Under the pieces are notes generated by a model, which ran no database searches, had not been told where the DNA came from, and worked only from the letters and a program-made list of their open reading frames with translations. Shown here piece after piece: positions 1 to 8,108 of a DNA stretch of 18,137 bases. Each line of letters starts with the position of its first letter. The first letter of the stretch is position 1. This stretch comes from Terana coerulea (lineage: Eukaryota > Basidiomycota > Agaricomycetes > Polyporales > Phanerochaetaceae), in NCBI GenBank assembly GCA_024811115.1, contig JAKOGH010000889.1:1-18137 (forward strand), read 5' to 3'. The translations under genes were made by a program, and so were the position numbers.

Positions 1-360
1 ACTAGCGTATCGTGCAGCCAGGGCTATAATTGCTGAAAATGCTAAATGCTCTCACCACAGAATTGTAACGCCCTTATTTTCACTGTTATCCCAAGGAATG
101 ACATTGATCCTGGTCACCTCTCACATGGATCACGCGAATGCTTCTAACGGGAACTTGCTCCAGAATGTCGGACCCTCACACTTGTACGGCCTGCGCCAAA
201 GTTGCCGATAGGAGCATCGACTGTGACCGCAACGCCGTCTTTAGGGCCCGAGAATCCGCCGTCTACTCTGTAACTCGCGATCAGCGAACACAAGAGGCTC
301 CTTCACTCGTCTGTGAGAAGGTCATGGTGTTTGGCTAGTGGCGCTTTGGTCAGCATCTGG
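1..360. other. Non-repetitive left edge, no gene recognised
   Basis: Mixed base composition with ordinary CpG content, unlike the AT-rich block that starts at about 360. A 66-codon open frame on the plus strand (138-338) has several Cys and Arg residues but no motif, no splice pattern and no resemblance I recognise, so it is not called as a gene. The change in composition at about 360 is abrupt and may mark the edge of a repeat. Confidence 0.5.
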
Positions 361-1156
361 AAAACCCTCTTCTAAATCTATGCTTTATGCTTCTTATTTA
401 ACACTAAGTTGTTTATTATGCTCTTTTCGCTTTTTGTGAAAATGTATTCTTAAATATAGTTTATTTAGCTAATCTACATCTATTAGCTTGCTAAACAGCC
501 CATTGCCCTTTTAACATTCTAATCTGCTGATTATTAATGGCTTTTTACTGCCTAATTGACTTTTTATCCCTTACCAATGCCTTATTGCATTCTTTCATTA
601 GCTCATTTACTATATTTCTTTTTATCTAATTTCTCACTATTGCATATTTTATCAGTAGCTTATCATTAGCCTTTTAATTATTTGCTTGTTATTTGTATCA
701 TATTTATGACATTATCTAGAGCTTATGACACTTATTTTGCTATTGCTTTTATTTATTACTTGACTCTTATTATTGTATTGCTTAAAGCTAATTTAGTTCT
801 ATGTCCTCCTTTTCTGCCAATCAGCTAATCTATATACTTATACTATTACACTTTTAGAGTTAATGTAGCTACTATTCTCTATTTCAGCCTAGTTGGCACA
901 TAAATGCATAATGGATTCCTTATTAAACTGGTTTTCAAAGTGCACAAAGCTTTAAGGATATTGTTAATGACAAGTCTGAAGCTCTTTAATATTACCTTTA
1001 TAACCTAATATATAAGCTCTGTACAATTGCTAAAAAGAGCTGCTTTTGCCTAGAATGTCTATATTCTTATATAATTGCCATTTGCCACAGTTGAACAACA
1101 AGTTGCAATCAATTTTAAATATCACAATAGCTCTAAAAGAGTGACTGCTTCACAGA
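361..1156. repeat. AT-rich, CpG-free block, probably decayed transposon DNA
   Basis: This stretch is strongly AT-rich and has no open frame of note. Reading every line, I find no CpG dinucleotide from 430 to 1156 (727 bp), while TpG and CpA are common. Variants of the short word TTAGC(T/C) recur, for example near 484, 599 and 666. In basidiomycetes, methylated repeats lose CpG by deamination to TpG/CpA, so an old silenced transposon is the likely origin; this is inference, since no transposase or polymerase remnant could be read. A simple AT-rich spacer is the alternative. Confidence 0.55.
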
Positions 1157-1204
1157 CGACCAAAGTAATTCACACTGTATGCTTTTGTTAATGGGCCGAG
1201 GCTC

Positions 1205-1316
1205 AAAAAAGATGACCAGAAATAACCACAATGCACCCAGAAGGACTTGAACCCAGGACCACCTGGGTAAATGGGCCCAGTAGATTAACAACTACGCCAT
1301 AGCGGCTTGCGTGTTA
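1205..1316 (-). ncRNA. tRNA-like Pol III unit, probable SINE head or tRNA pseudogene
   Basis: Read on the minus strand there is an A-box-like word TGGCGTAGTTG (1289-1299) and a B-box word GGTTCAAGTCC (1243-1253) that fits the GGTTCRANYCC consensus. Between them are a D-stem-like GTAG/CTAC pair and a perfect 5-bp arm CTGGG/CCCAG in the anticodon position, but its loop has eight bases. A run of six T (1205-1210), a Pol III type stop, lies about 20 bases past the tRNA-like part. The acceptor ends do not pair and the outer T-stem pairs fail, so this is not an intact tRNA. A tRNA-derived SINE or a tRNA pseudogene fits best. The adjoining CpG-free AT-rich DNA could be the rest of such an element. 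Confidence 0.5.
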
Positions 1317-1679
1317 TCGTACAGAATGGTCATAACTTACCGGGTATATTGAAGCGCCTTAACGTCTTTGAAGCCTTCGCGTTTGGTTGGCGTCATCTTT
1401 CATTCCCTCGGTCCCTCATTCCTAACCGACGCGTTAGCTGCGTCGCGACCACCTACCGCGACACCAGGACCCAAGCGACACCACACAAGAGTGGGGGACG
1501 CGTGAGTTATCGAGCAAGGCTGTTGAAGGGGAGGGGCTCCCCTGCAAACGAGGTACGTGGCCCTCTCGCCGCATCCACCGCTGTTACCCAGAGCCGTCCA
1601 TGGCCGTGCATGCACGGCTTATGGACGGTGCTTTCATGAATAGGCACCACGCATCCCCCACCAGCAACGAACACCGCGC
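1317..1679. other. GC-rich transition segment, no gene recognised
   Basis: Base composition climbs from the AT-rich block into the CpG-saturated repeat. A 110-codon plus-strand frame (1307-1639) and a 71-codon minus-strand frame overlap here. Both are Arg/Pro/Ser-rich with no recognisable motif, as expected from GC-rich non-coding DNA. A short inverted repeat, CATGCACGGC near 1608 against GCCGTGCATG just before it (1599-1618), forms a near-perfect palindrome. Confidence 0.4.
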
Positions 1680-2370
1680 GCGAACGCCCGCGTAGTCAAG
1701 CACGACGCAACAAGCTCAACGCCGGCCGCCGCGACGCCGACGCACAAGAAGCCGGCGCGCACGACACGACGCGTACGACACGAACGGCGGCGCACAACGC
1801 CAACGCCGGCGCGCGGGACGTGGTGAAGCACAGCACGCGAGGCCGACGTAGGCGAGCGCGCCACCGTTACAAAGGGCCGACGTACGACGCGAGGGACCAG
1901 CGCAACAAGCTACACAGGCGCGACGCCGAGAACGCAGCACGCGCATAACACCAACACCGGCGCGCGGGACGTGGCGAAGCACGACGCCGCGAGACCGACG
2001 CAGGTGAGCGCGACGCCGACGCACAAGAAACCGGCGCGTACAGCACGACGCGCAAGATACGCAGGGCGGGACAGCGGCGCACGCACGTACGGTGCCGACG
2101 GATGCGCACCACGCCAACGCCGGGCGCTGCAGGACGTGGCGAAGCACGACGCGCGCAGGCCGACGCAGGCGAGCGTGCCGCCGTTACAAAGGGCCGACGC
2201 ACGACGCGAGGGACCAGGGTAGCAAGCTACCCCAGCACAACGCCAACGAGCGCAGCACGCGCACCGCGCCGGCGCTGGCGCGCAGGACGTGGCGGCACGA
2301 CGCGTGCAGACCGACGCTGACAAGTGCGCCCCCGTCAGAAGGGGCTGGTGCACGACACGAGGGCCAGGGT
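1680..2370 (+). repeat. Degenerate CpG-rich tandem repeat, about 128-165 bp units in A-B-A-B-B order
   Basis: The anchor word (G)ACGTGG.GAAGCA recurs at about 1692 (degenerate), 1817, 1968, 2133 and 2286, giving spacings of about 128, 151, 165 and 153 bp. Two unit types alternate. Type A carries GCGACGCCGACGCACAAGAA (1731 and 2010, 279 bp apart). Type B carries CCGTTACAAAGGGCCGACG (1864 and 2181, 317 bp apart). The last unit (after 2286) is a worn B type. CpG density is extreme: 14 CpG in 1741-1800. The overlapping open frames on both strands are Arg/Ala/Cys-rich artefacts of this composition. This is a minisatellite or satellite fragment, or the repeat region of a larger element. No match to a known family can be claimed. 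Confidence 0.75.
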
Positions 2371-2397
2371 AGTGGTGTACGTAAGTATGTTACTGAC
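2361..2397 (+). repeat. 37-bp repeat, copy 1, at the end of the tandem array
   Basis: GGCCAGGGTAGTGG at the end of the array is followed by GTAAGTATGTTACTGAC (2381-2397). A similar arrangement occurs at 3242-3277, where CCAGGTAGGGG is followed by GTAAGTACGTTACTTAC; 15 of the last 17 bases agree. The two may be ends of one element or a dispersed short repeat. Confidence 0.4.
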
Positions 2398-2424
2398 AGA
2401 TACAACACACAGGTGGGCATGGCG

Positions 2425-2836
2425 CAGTGCAGGTGAGTATGGTGCATGGTGCATGGGCTTACCTGCACAGTACAAGTAGTTTGCTGTGTTAGGTAGCTTA
2501 GTCTTGTATGTAGATAACTAAATATGCAATACAGAACATCAGGTTAAATTAAGAAGGGGGATTTCTCAGATGACTAGTCAAGCAGTAGTGGTATTATAGC
2601 TGCATGTAAGGAACAAAATAGGACAGTAAGGAAACAAATAGCTGAGAAATAGGACTAATTGCCCTAATATATAGAATAATTAAGACAATTAGCAAAGAAC
2701 CTCACTAAACTGCCTTATTGGCCTAATGTATCTATTTATCTAGTTGTGTTACTTTGAAGCTTATGTGCAATGAATTAGTGCTTATCAGCATGCATTAGGC
2801 AGAAATAGTAAGGGGGGTTTTTTCAGATGAGGGTGG
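2425..2836. repeat. Second AT-rich CpG-free block
   Basis: No CpG occurs from 2425 to 2836 (412 bp), and the base composition resembles the block at 361-1156, so the CpG-rich tandem repeat is bracketed by CpG-free DNA. Two similar words, AGGGGGATTTCTCAGATGA (2555-2573) and AGGGGGGTTTTTTCAGATGA (2811-2830), lie about 257 bp apart. No coding remnant was recognised. Confidence 0.5.
2427..2468. repeat. Short inverted repeat with 8-bp perfect stem
   Basis: GTGCAGGT (2427-2434) is matched by ACCTGCAC (2461-2468) with a 26-base loop holding a duplicated GGTGCAT word. It could form a hairpin. No function is apparent. Confidence 0.35.
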
Positions 2837-3260
2837 CGTTGCCGCGCTGGCCAAGACCGCTGCAAGGCTTATGGTCAATTAATGAGGTATATATGTGAAG
2901 CAGGAGGCGCACAAATAAACTGATGAAATAAGACAGAAGCGAGACAGATTGGACCCCTAAGCATTGACTGAGGCTGTAAGGAATGTGAGTTATAGAACGA
3001 ATTCTTAGACACCGCCCGAGGCTCCGACAGCCCGATGAACGCCATCGCAGACGACGAGCGGGCCAAGCCGGAATGCCAGCGCTGCGCTGAGACTACGAGC
3101 GCTGAGCTAAGCAGTCGGACCGACGACGAAACGTATCAGAAACGATATGTATTGTGGAGGAACCCGGAGAGGAACCGGGGACGCGTAAATCAGCCAGCGG
3201 CCAGCAGGCATACTTATACCTAGCCATTCGGACTGATGGATGACCAGGTAGGGGCTCGAG
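2837..3260. other. No gene recognised
   Basis: Normal composition returns at about 2837. A 62-codon plus-strand frame (3035-3223) is hydrophilic (Asp/Glu/Arg-rich) with no motif and no splice context. A 63-codon minus-strand frame overlaps part of it. Nothing here can be supported as a gene. Confidence 0.4.
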
Positions 3261-3277
3261 GTAAGTACGTTACTTAC
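3242..3277 (+). repeat. 37-bp repeat, copy 2, with a 7-bp palindrome
   Basis: Related to 2361-2397. The core GTAAGTA-CGT-TACTTAC (3261-3277) is itself an inverted repeat with 7-bp arms and a 3-base loop, and the TACTTAC word is repeated just downstream. Confidence 0.35.
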
Positions 3278-3503
3278 TTACGTGGCATATGGGTAAAGAT
3301 AGGAGTATGTTGGGAGCAATGCGCATTGTACGTCCACGACCGGCGCTTTTAAACACGCCTATACCCCAAGAGCTCGTTGACTCCGTCAACTTCGGGCGTT
3401 CGCGTACGCTTCTTTTCTCTTTCACAACATCAGGCGTGACGGTAGGGACGGTAGTGATGGCATGCACAAGTGCTATGCATACCAAGATGTTCCTACAGCA
3501 GGA

Positions 3504-4771
3504 TCACGATACACCATACTTTCTTTTTGCCGAGCCTTCAAATCCATCAATTGGCGACTCTGATTCCAAGTCTGTATTATCAGTCTGATTTTGACTGACG
3601 TACACCTCCTCTGGAACCATTGCGGAGTGTGTGTCGGCGTCGGTAACGAGCGATACCACGACGTGTGCTGACTTGCGGGTCTTTACCCATGCGATGAATG
3701 AGACAGGTTTCTGTACGTGGAACATTTCGTCCTGGGCTTGGCGAGCGACACTGATAATGACAATCGCAAAAATGATGCCGGTGAGAGGTACAGCCTGCAT
3801 TGACAAGCAATCAGGGATACTGGTTGAGTGGCAGAGGAAAACATAGATCGGAACACAGCTACACGTACGATTTCGGACACAAACTCGAGGGCTTTCGAGT
3901 GTGCTATTAGAGTCACGAGGGAGGCGAAATGGTAGGCCGCATTGATGAGCCCACTCTGTAGTAGAACACGGAGGATCGATGTGAGCTGCGAGGACGCGTA
4001 GCCGGCCATGGTCAAGTTCTTCACTTCACGATGGACAGACCATATACGGTAGGCAAGCAGCGCTGCAAATGACGATCGTTAGTGAAGTTGAGGGCCACTG
4101 CCGTGCAAAAGACGACTTACAAGTCGCAGTTCCGTTCGCCACTAAATTCAGTGAGAAGGCGGTTGTGAGCCACTTCGCCTCGGAGGGTATGCTTTCACCA
4201 GGGAGGTCTATGTACCGCTACATAGCATAGTACGGCGAGCCGGCGCCGACGACAGACAGTACGATGGGGAAGAGGACAACCCACAACTGCCTTCCCCACA
4301 CCACCCAGCATCGATAGTTCTGCAGAAATATCCAGCGGTAAGTACACACAGCGGGCGCATAAAAGCGCACACGCACAACAAATGAATCACCAACAAACAC
4401 GGTAGTGATATATGTTATATGCTTGGTGGTGAACAACGGCTCCTTAACGTTCTCGAGACAAATGATGCGTCCGGCTCGTGTGTCGTGTTGAATGAACGCC
4501 ACGAACACGTTCGCCGTGTCCACCGCAAAGCGAGTCGTGGCCAATATGAGCAGGATGGTCCCGGTGAAAACCATGGGCCAGCTCAGCTGCGTCTGTTGAA
4601 GGCGACGGCGCCGCAGTAAATCATGCCCGCACACGAAGAACAGGCAGACAACGACACCTGCTCGACGTAGTCAGCGGCGCCGCACTCGCGCGAGATCTGG
4701 TGCTGCTTACCGTACAGGGCGCCCTCAGCAGCTAGGCCGGTGAGCTCAGCGGTGTCGATGAGTATAGGCAT
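3504..4771 (-). pseudogene. Seven-transmembrane integral membrane protein gene with one in-frame stop
   Basis: Five exons fit without a gap: 4711-4771, 4377-4657, 4121-4319, 3869-4062 and 3504-3794. The introns are 53, 57, 58 and 74 nt, each GT-AG, and the phases agree throughout, giving 341 codons plus a stop. Hydrophobic segments near residues 21-35, 49-76, 101-114, 126-141, 165-187, 205-235 and 248-263 make a 7TM layout, followed by a charged C-terminal tail of about 75 residues. The NYRCWVVWG motif (115-123) and the AYRIWSVHREV loop (184-194) are, from my knowledge, typical of an uncharacterised membrane protein family common in Agaricomycetes. No ligand or function is known to me. Codon 148 is TAG (4218-4220); the frame continues intact for 193 codons on both sides of the rule-abiding splice sites. 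The stop is a recent nonsense mutation (TGG to TAG would be one step) or a sequencing error. The start was chosen because the ATG opens a short exon with a strong donor (GTAAGC). Confidence 0.8.
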
Positions 4772-5289
4772 GATGTCGGCTTCGAAGGCCGATTGACGTG
4801 AGGACTATCAGGATTTGAAGACTTTAACTGAGACGAGGAGCATCCGCTCTCCGTGCTCAAGCACTCAGACCTCCCGGTCTGAAAGAGAGGGACCTGACTC
4901 TTCATGAAGGCCTGCATATATAAGCCTTTGGCTTGCGCTTCTGCGTGATAGATGGGCCACAAGACTGACTCCAGATAGGACATGAATCACGGTATCATCG
5001 CAATGGCAAGTTTGCATCGACTTCTCCGTTGTGATTGCGTTGTGAAGCTGAGCCCCAGTTCTGTGATTATAGCCATGCAGATAGGGGCTGTGATGACCGA
5101 TTCTGCTGAATACTCTTACCGTTATAAGGCATCACGCAACGGCCTGCCTGTCCTTAATCATAACACTCTTATTCACATTGCTACCTTGAGGAAATGACGT
5201 TGACTCTAGCGCCACAAAGACTATGCCACGAAGTAACTTCACCTCACAGATCACATCAAATCAGATGGAAACGGCTCACCAAAAAAGAC
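4772..5289. other. Upstream region of the 7TM gene, no further gene recognised
   Basis: Holds the possible TATA word and several short open frames on both strands (for example 4982-5197 plus), none with a motif or splice support. It is probably the promoter region of the minus-strand membrane protein gene plus the 3' flank of the next minus-strand candidate. Confidence 0.4.
4917..4924 (-). promoter_or_regulatory. Possible TATA element upstream of the 7TM gene
   Basis: The plus-strand word TATATAAG reads CTTATATA on the minus strand, about 146 bp upstream of the ATG at 4771. The distance allows a fungal core promoter with a 5' leader, but the word is equally good for plus-strand transcription, and no other element was identified. 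Confidence 0.25.
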
Positions 5290-5706
5290 TCAAACATGAT
5301 AAGTCTGTATCCTCAGGAGTGCCCCAGTATATGCCATGCAAGTGAACTTTATGCCTGCATGATCGAAACAGCTAGCCGACCACCCAACGGGGTTGCAATC
5401 TCCAGTCCTTACAACCCGGTCGATGACATTCACGCGTCCCATGCGAAAGACTTGCGCAGTGTAGATTCCCAGTGCAGCCATCATATCATCGTGCATGCCC
5501 TCCTCGTTCCGCATGAGTTTCTTGAATTGCTACAGAAAAGTCAATCATTCAATATGTAGTCTTGAGCAACGACGATCAGGTGGCATACTTAACACCTCAT
5601 TGAACGCGCCACCAGCCAAGGATAACCGTTTGAACAGGTCATGGACAGTCCTTGGTCTGCTGGCGTTATGGAGTTTCGTCTTCACCTCAACGTTCAAGCG
5701 TGGCAT
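5290..5706 (-). CDS. Candidate small two-exon gene or gene fragment, function unknown
   Basis: An ATG at 5706 opens a 37-codon exon (5596-5706) ending GAG, followed by a 66-nt intron (5530-5595) with stop codons inside, a TTGAC branch-like word and a CTGTAG acceptor. The second exon (5290-5529) continues in phase for 80 codons, giving about 117 aa. The joined product is amphipathic and charged through FKKLMRNEEGMHDDMMAAL and then GIYTAQVFRMGRVNVIDRV. The part after VIDRV looks less protein-like; a GTAAGG donor there could mean one more intron and a different end. I do not recognise the family. It may be the remnant of a larger gene. Support is only coding-like composition and the splice fit, so it could also be chance. 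Confidence 0.3.
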
Positions 5707-5848
5707 GGTCGCTGCTTGTGTCGGGACAACCTATGGGACCTCTGGCTCTCGAATACCGGTATACATTTTCACAGCACAGGTAACTGGTAAGTGTCGTGGC
5801 ACTCAAGATGCTGAAGACGAGTAGATGAGATGTTTAAACGAGTTCAAA

Positions 5849-5957
5849 GGCTCGAGCTCTCAGAAAGTATCTGAATTGGTGAATCTCCCGGAGACAGGGA
5901 GATTTCCATCTTCGGTAACTGCCGCTGTGACACGGAGATCACACCTTCCCGAAATGG
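5849..5957 (+). repeat. Left arm of a large imperfect inverted repeat
   Basis: The core 5854-5894 matches the reverse complement of 7236-7276 at 37 of 41 positions (shared stretch TGGTGAATCTCCCGGAGA). Further inward both arms keep a GGGAGAT word, a GCNGCTGTNAC-like word and ACCTTCCC.AA.TGG. The arms look like subterminal or terminal parts of an older DNA transposon. The outer boundary near 5849 is approximate, since similarity fades there and no target duplication was found. Confidence 0.6.
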
Positions 5958-5973
5958 AGCTAGTACGGGCTGC

Positions 5974-5981
5974 CGGCGCTG
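5974..5981 (+). repeat. Target-site duplication, left copy (8 bp)
   Basis: CGGCGCTG directly abuts the left terminal inverted repeat and is repeated exactly at 6760-6767. Confidence 0.9.
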
Positions 5982-6759
5982 TAGTGTTGCCGCGAGGTGA
6001 GGCGAAGGCACCGTGAGGCAGCGGAGCCTGAAACCTTAGGTGCCTTGAGGCCCATAAGGTGGGGCCGTAAGGCCTGCCTTAACCTTACCTTGAGAGGATG
6101 CCGGTGATCCGGCCTTCCTTTCCAGAGAGCTAGCCATTAGACGCCCGAACATGTACCACCGATGTGCATGACAGAATGTGAATAAGTACACCGGGTAAAA
6201 TTCTGTTCGCATAGACCAAAATATTGTAAGGAGAAAGACAAACGGCAGAAGACATCAGAGATTTTTTCAGCTGCACGAAAGTGCTGGCATCTGTGTATAT
6301 ATCTGCAGCGACAAGATGAGCTCGAAGTGAGCAGCACTTTTGTAGTGAGCAGGCAATGTGGTGACATTGTGCATTCTTATAAATGACCCAATATATTCAC
6401 TATGACAAACCGTCGGCCATAGAGGAAGCGGCGGCCTCTCACGAGAGGTTCGGGAGTCTTGCACTCAGGCTGAGCGACTATTGTGCTACTCACCAGCGGG
6501 TAAGGCTAACGTGGAAGACTGTTTTCTACATTAATATGCATTCCTTTCGAGTTCATGGCATTCTTAGGAGTCCCAATAGACTGTGAGTGTACAAGAAACA
6601 AGAAACTACGGTACTTGCAGGCGGGAGAGCCTTTAGGCCTTGAGGCCCCTTAAGGCATGGCCTTATGTGCCGTGAGGCGCCACTGCCTGCTGACAAATCA
6701 GCTTAAGGCAGCCTTACCTTGCCTTAAGGTTAAGGCGGCCTTACCTCGCGGCAACACTA
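5982..6759. mobile_element. Non-autonomous hAT-superfamily DNA transposon (MITE-like, 778 bp)
   Basis: The ends are inverted repeats starting TAGTGTTGCCGCGAGGT, matching at 21 of 22 positions (5982-6003 against 6738-6759). A perfect 8-bp duplication, CGGCGCTG, flanks them. An 8-bp duplication together with a YARNG terminus (here TAGTG) is diagnostic of the hAT superfamily. Inside each end, arrays of CCTTA/TAAGG and CCTTGAGG words occur (about 6030-6105 and 6630-6750), as expected of subterminal transposase-binding repeats. The middle (about 6120-6610) has only short frames and no transposase, so mobility would depend on an autonomous relative elsewhere. The perfect duplication and near-identical ends suggest a fairly recent insertion. 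Confidence 0.88.
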
Positions 6760-6767
6760 CGGCGCTG
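6760..6767 (+). repeat. Target-site duplication, right copy (8 bp)
   Basis: CGGCGCTG follows the last base of the right terminal inverted repeat and is identical to 5974-5981. Confidence 0.9.
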
Positions 6768-7135
6768 TGACTAGAGGGCTGCATGCCCGCGCCGCTACGG
6801 TTGATTGATGGCAATAGCTGTAATAACATATCAGGAGGTTTTGTAAGAAATATATGCTGCAAAATGTGAGAAAACGACCACACTATGCATAAGCTACCCT
6901 TCACCCAATTTCAGCGTCGGGGTTTCCATAAAGGGAAATGTGTCGGGATTGGCGCACAGGCGCCTACCCATACCACCAGGATTATGCGCTTTCTATTGAG
7001 TTTTCTTGCTATAGTAAATAAGTAGAAAGCTTGTCAGACTCTGCCACACGTAAAATTACACTACTCTGATCTCAATTACTAGGCTGCTCAGTCGGGATGA
7101 GGCAATGGCGGCACTTGCATTGGTGCGGCTGACCT
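6768..7135. other. Inner part of the older inverted-repeat element, no gene
   Basis: Lies between the hAT insertion and the right arm of the older inverted repeat. Only short frames occur and no motif was found. If the arms at 5849-5957 and 7136-7283 belong to one element, this is its internal sequence. Confidence 0.4.
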
Positions 7136-7283
7136 TCCACTTTGGGAAGGTCGGATCAAAATGACCTCCCGACGCGTGACAGCCGCTTAGACGCCAATCT
7201 CCCCGCCTCTCCCCGGATCTCCCGGATCTCCCAAATCTCCGGGAGATTCACCATTTCAGATACGTTCTCCGAGCTCTGTCCAG
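7136..7283 (-). repeat. Right arm of the large imperfect inverted repeat
   Basis: The reverse complement matches the arm at 5849-5957 (see there). This arm has an expanded internal microrepeat: the word CCCGGATCTC is repeated in tandem at about 7211-7230, where the left arm has a single GGGAGAT copy, which accounts for its greater length. Confidence 0.6.
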
Positions 7284-8108
7284 AGAGCCTGATGCAGCCC
7301 ACGTGGCCACGGCGGCGTCGATTAAACGCCTGCTGCCCGCGTGCTTCGTATTGCAACCTTCGCCGCCCGTGTGCTTGACGTTTTCACACTGGACACCGCT
7401 CGACACACACTCTCCGTGCACCCACCAACCGCCACTCTGCTTTCGCGCACTTCGATCTGCGTCTTGTTGATTCTGCTGGCAGCAAAGGCTCGTACACAGT
7501 ATGCTGACCCACAAGTGGACGTAACGTGCGTAGCGGGCATGGTTAGCAGCACTTTGCACGACTTTCGGTCTGATTAGCGTGGCTGATAGTCAAAGGATTG
7601 GACTGCCATCCAAACGTTGTGATCACCGTTTGATACTGCGTGCATACATTGATCACGGTACGACTTGAACTTACAAACATTCGCCCATTGGATATCAGTG
7701 ATAGCGGGTGGCGATGATCAGCCAAACGACTCAAACACATGCGGTCGACGCCTGCATGCTCGCGTTAATCCGCTCAACCGCGTCGTGAGCTGTGCTCGGT
7801 ATTTTTGCTATTGCCTTCTCATCAATTTCGATATTTTAGAACAATGCACAACGCCTCCCGAGAGGTCTAGACCGACTCGAAGGCGTGTTCGTGACACCGA
7901 CCAGGACAACATTTCTGCGTTGTGGCATTGCGCGGAAGGGCGGGGTGGAAGGTGAGCAATAGACGGCTCGCTCATAGATTTCGCTTGCTTGCTGATCATG
8001 CCGCAGTTTCATGTGCACCGTATCCGTGATGTGCACGGGAGGATTGTCGTTCATATAGACGTCTGCCTTTGCAGTACTAGCCCCGGGCCCTGGAGCACCA
8101 CTCGCACG
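7284..8108. other. Upstream region of the desaturase gene, no gene recognised
   Basis: Contains overlapping short frames on both strands, the longest 103 codons on the minus strand (7248-7559) and 96 codons on the plus strand (7665-7955). None has a domain, membrane segment or splice pattern I can support. The frame holding the desaturase start is open back to 7989, but family length favours the ATG at 8109. The promoter must lie here; no convincing TATA box was seen. Confidence 0.4.

Noticed and set aside
1225..1310. Functional tRNA gene on the minus strand
   Set aside because: A and B boxes are present, but the acceptor ends do not pair, the T-stem has two mismatches and the anticodon loop has eight bases.
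1716..2353. Open frames of 143 and 147 codons on the minus strand and several on the plus strand in the tandem repeat
   Set aside because: Extreme CpG content makes stop codons rare in all frames. The products are Arg/Ala/Cys/Ser low-complexity, overlap each other and follow the DNA repeat, with no splice or domain evidence.
2555..2830. The two GGGGG...CAGATGA words as LTRs or terminal repeats
   Set aside because: Only about 20 bp each, with no extended similarity, no target duplication and no element structure between them.
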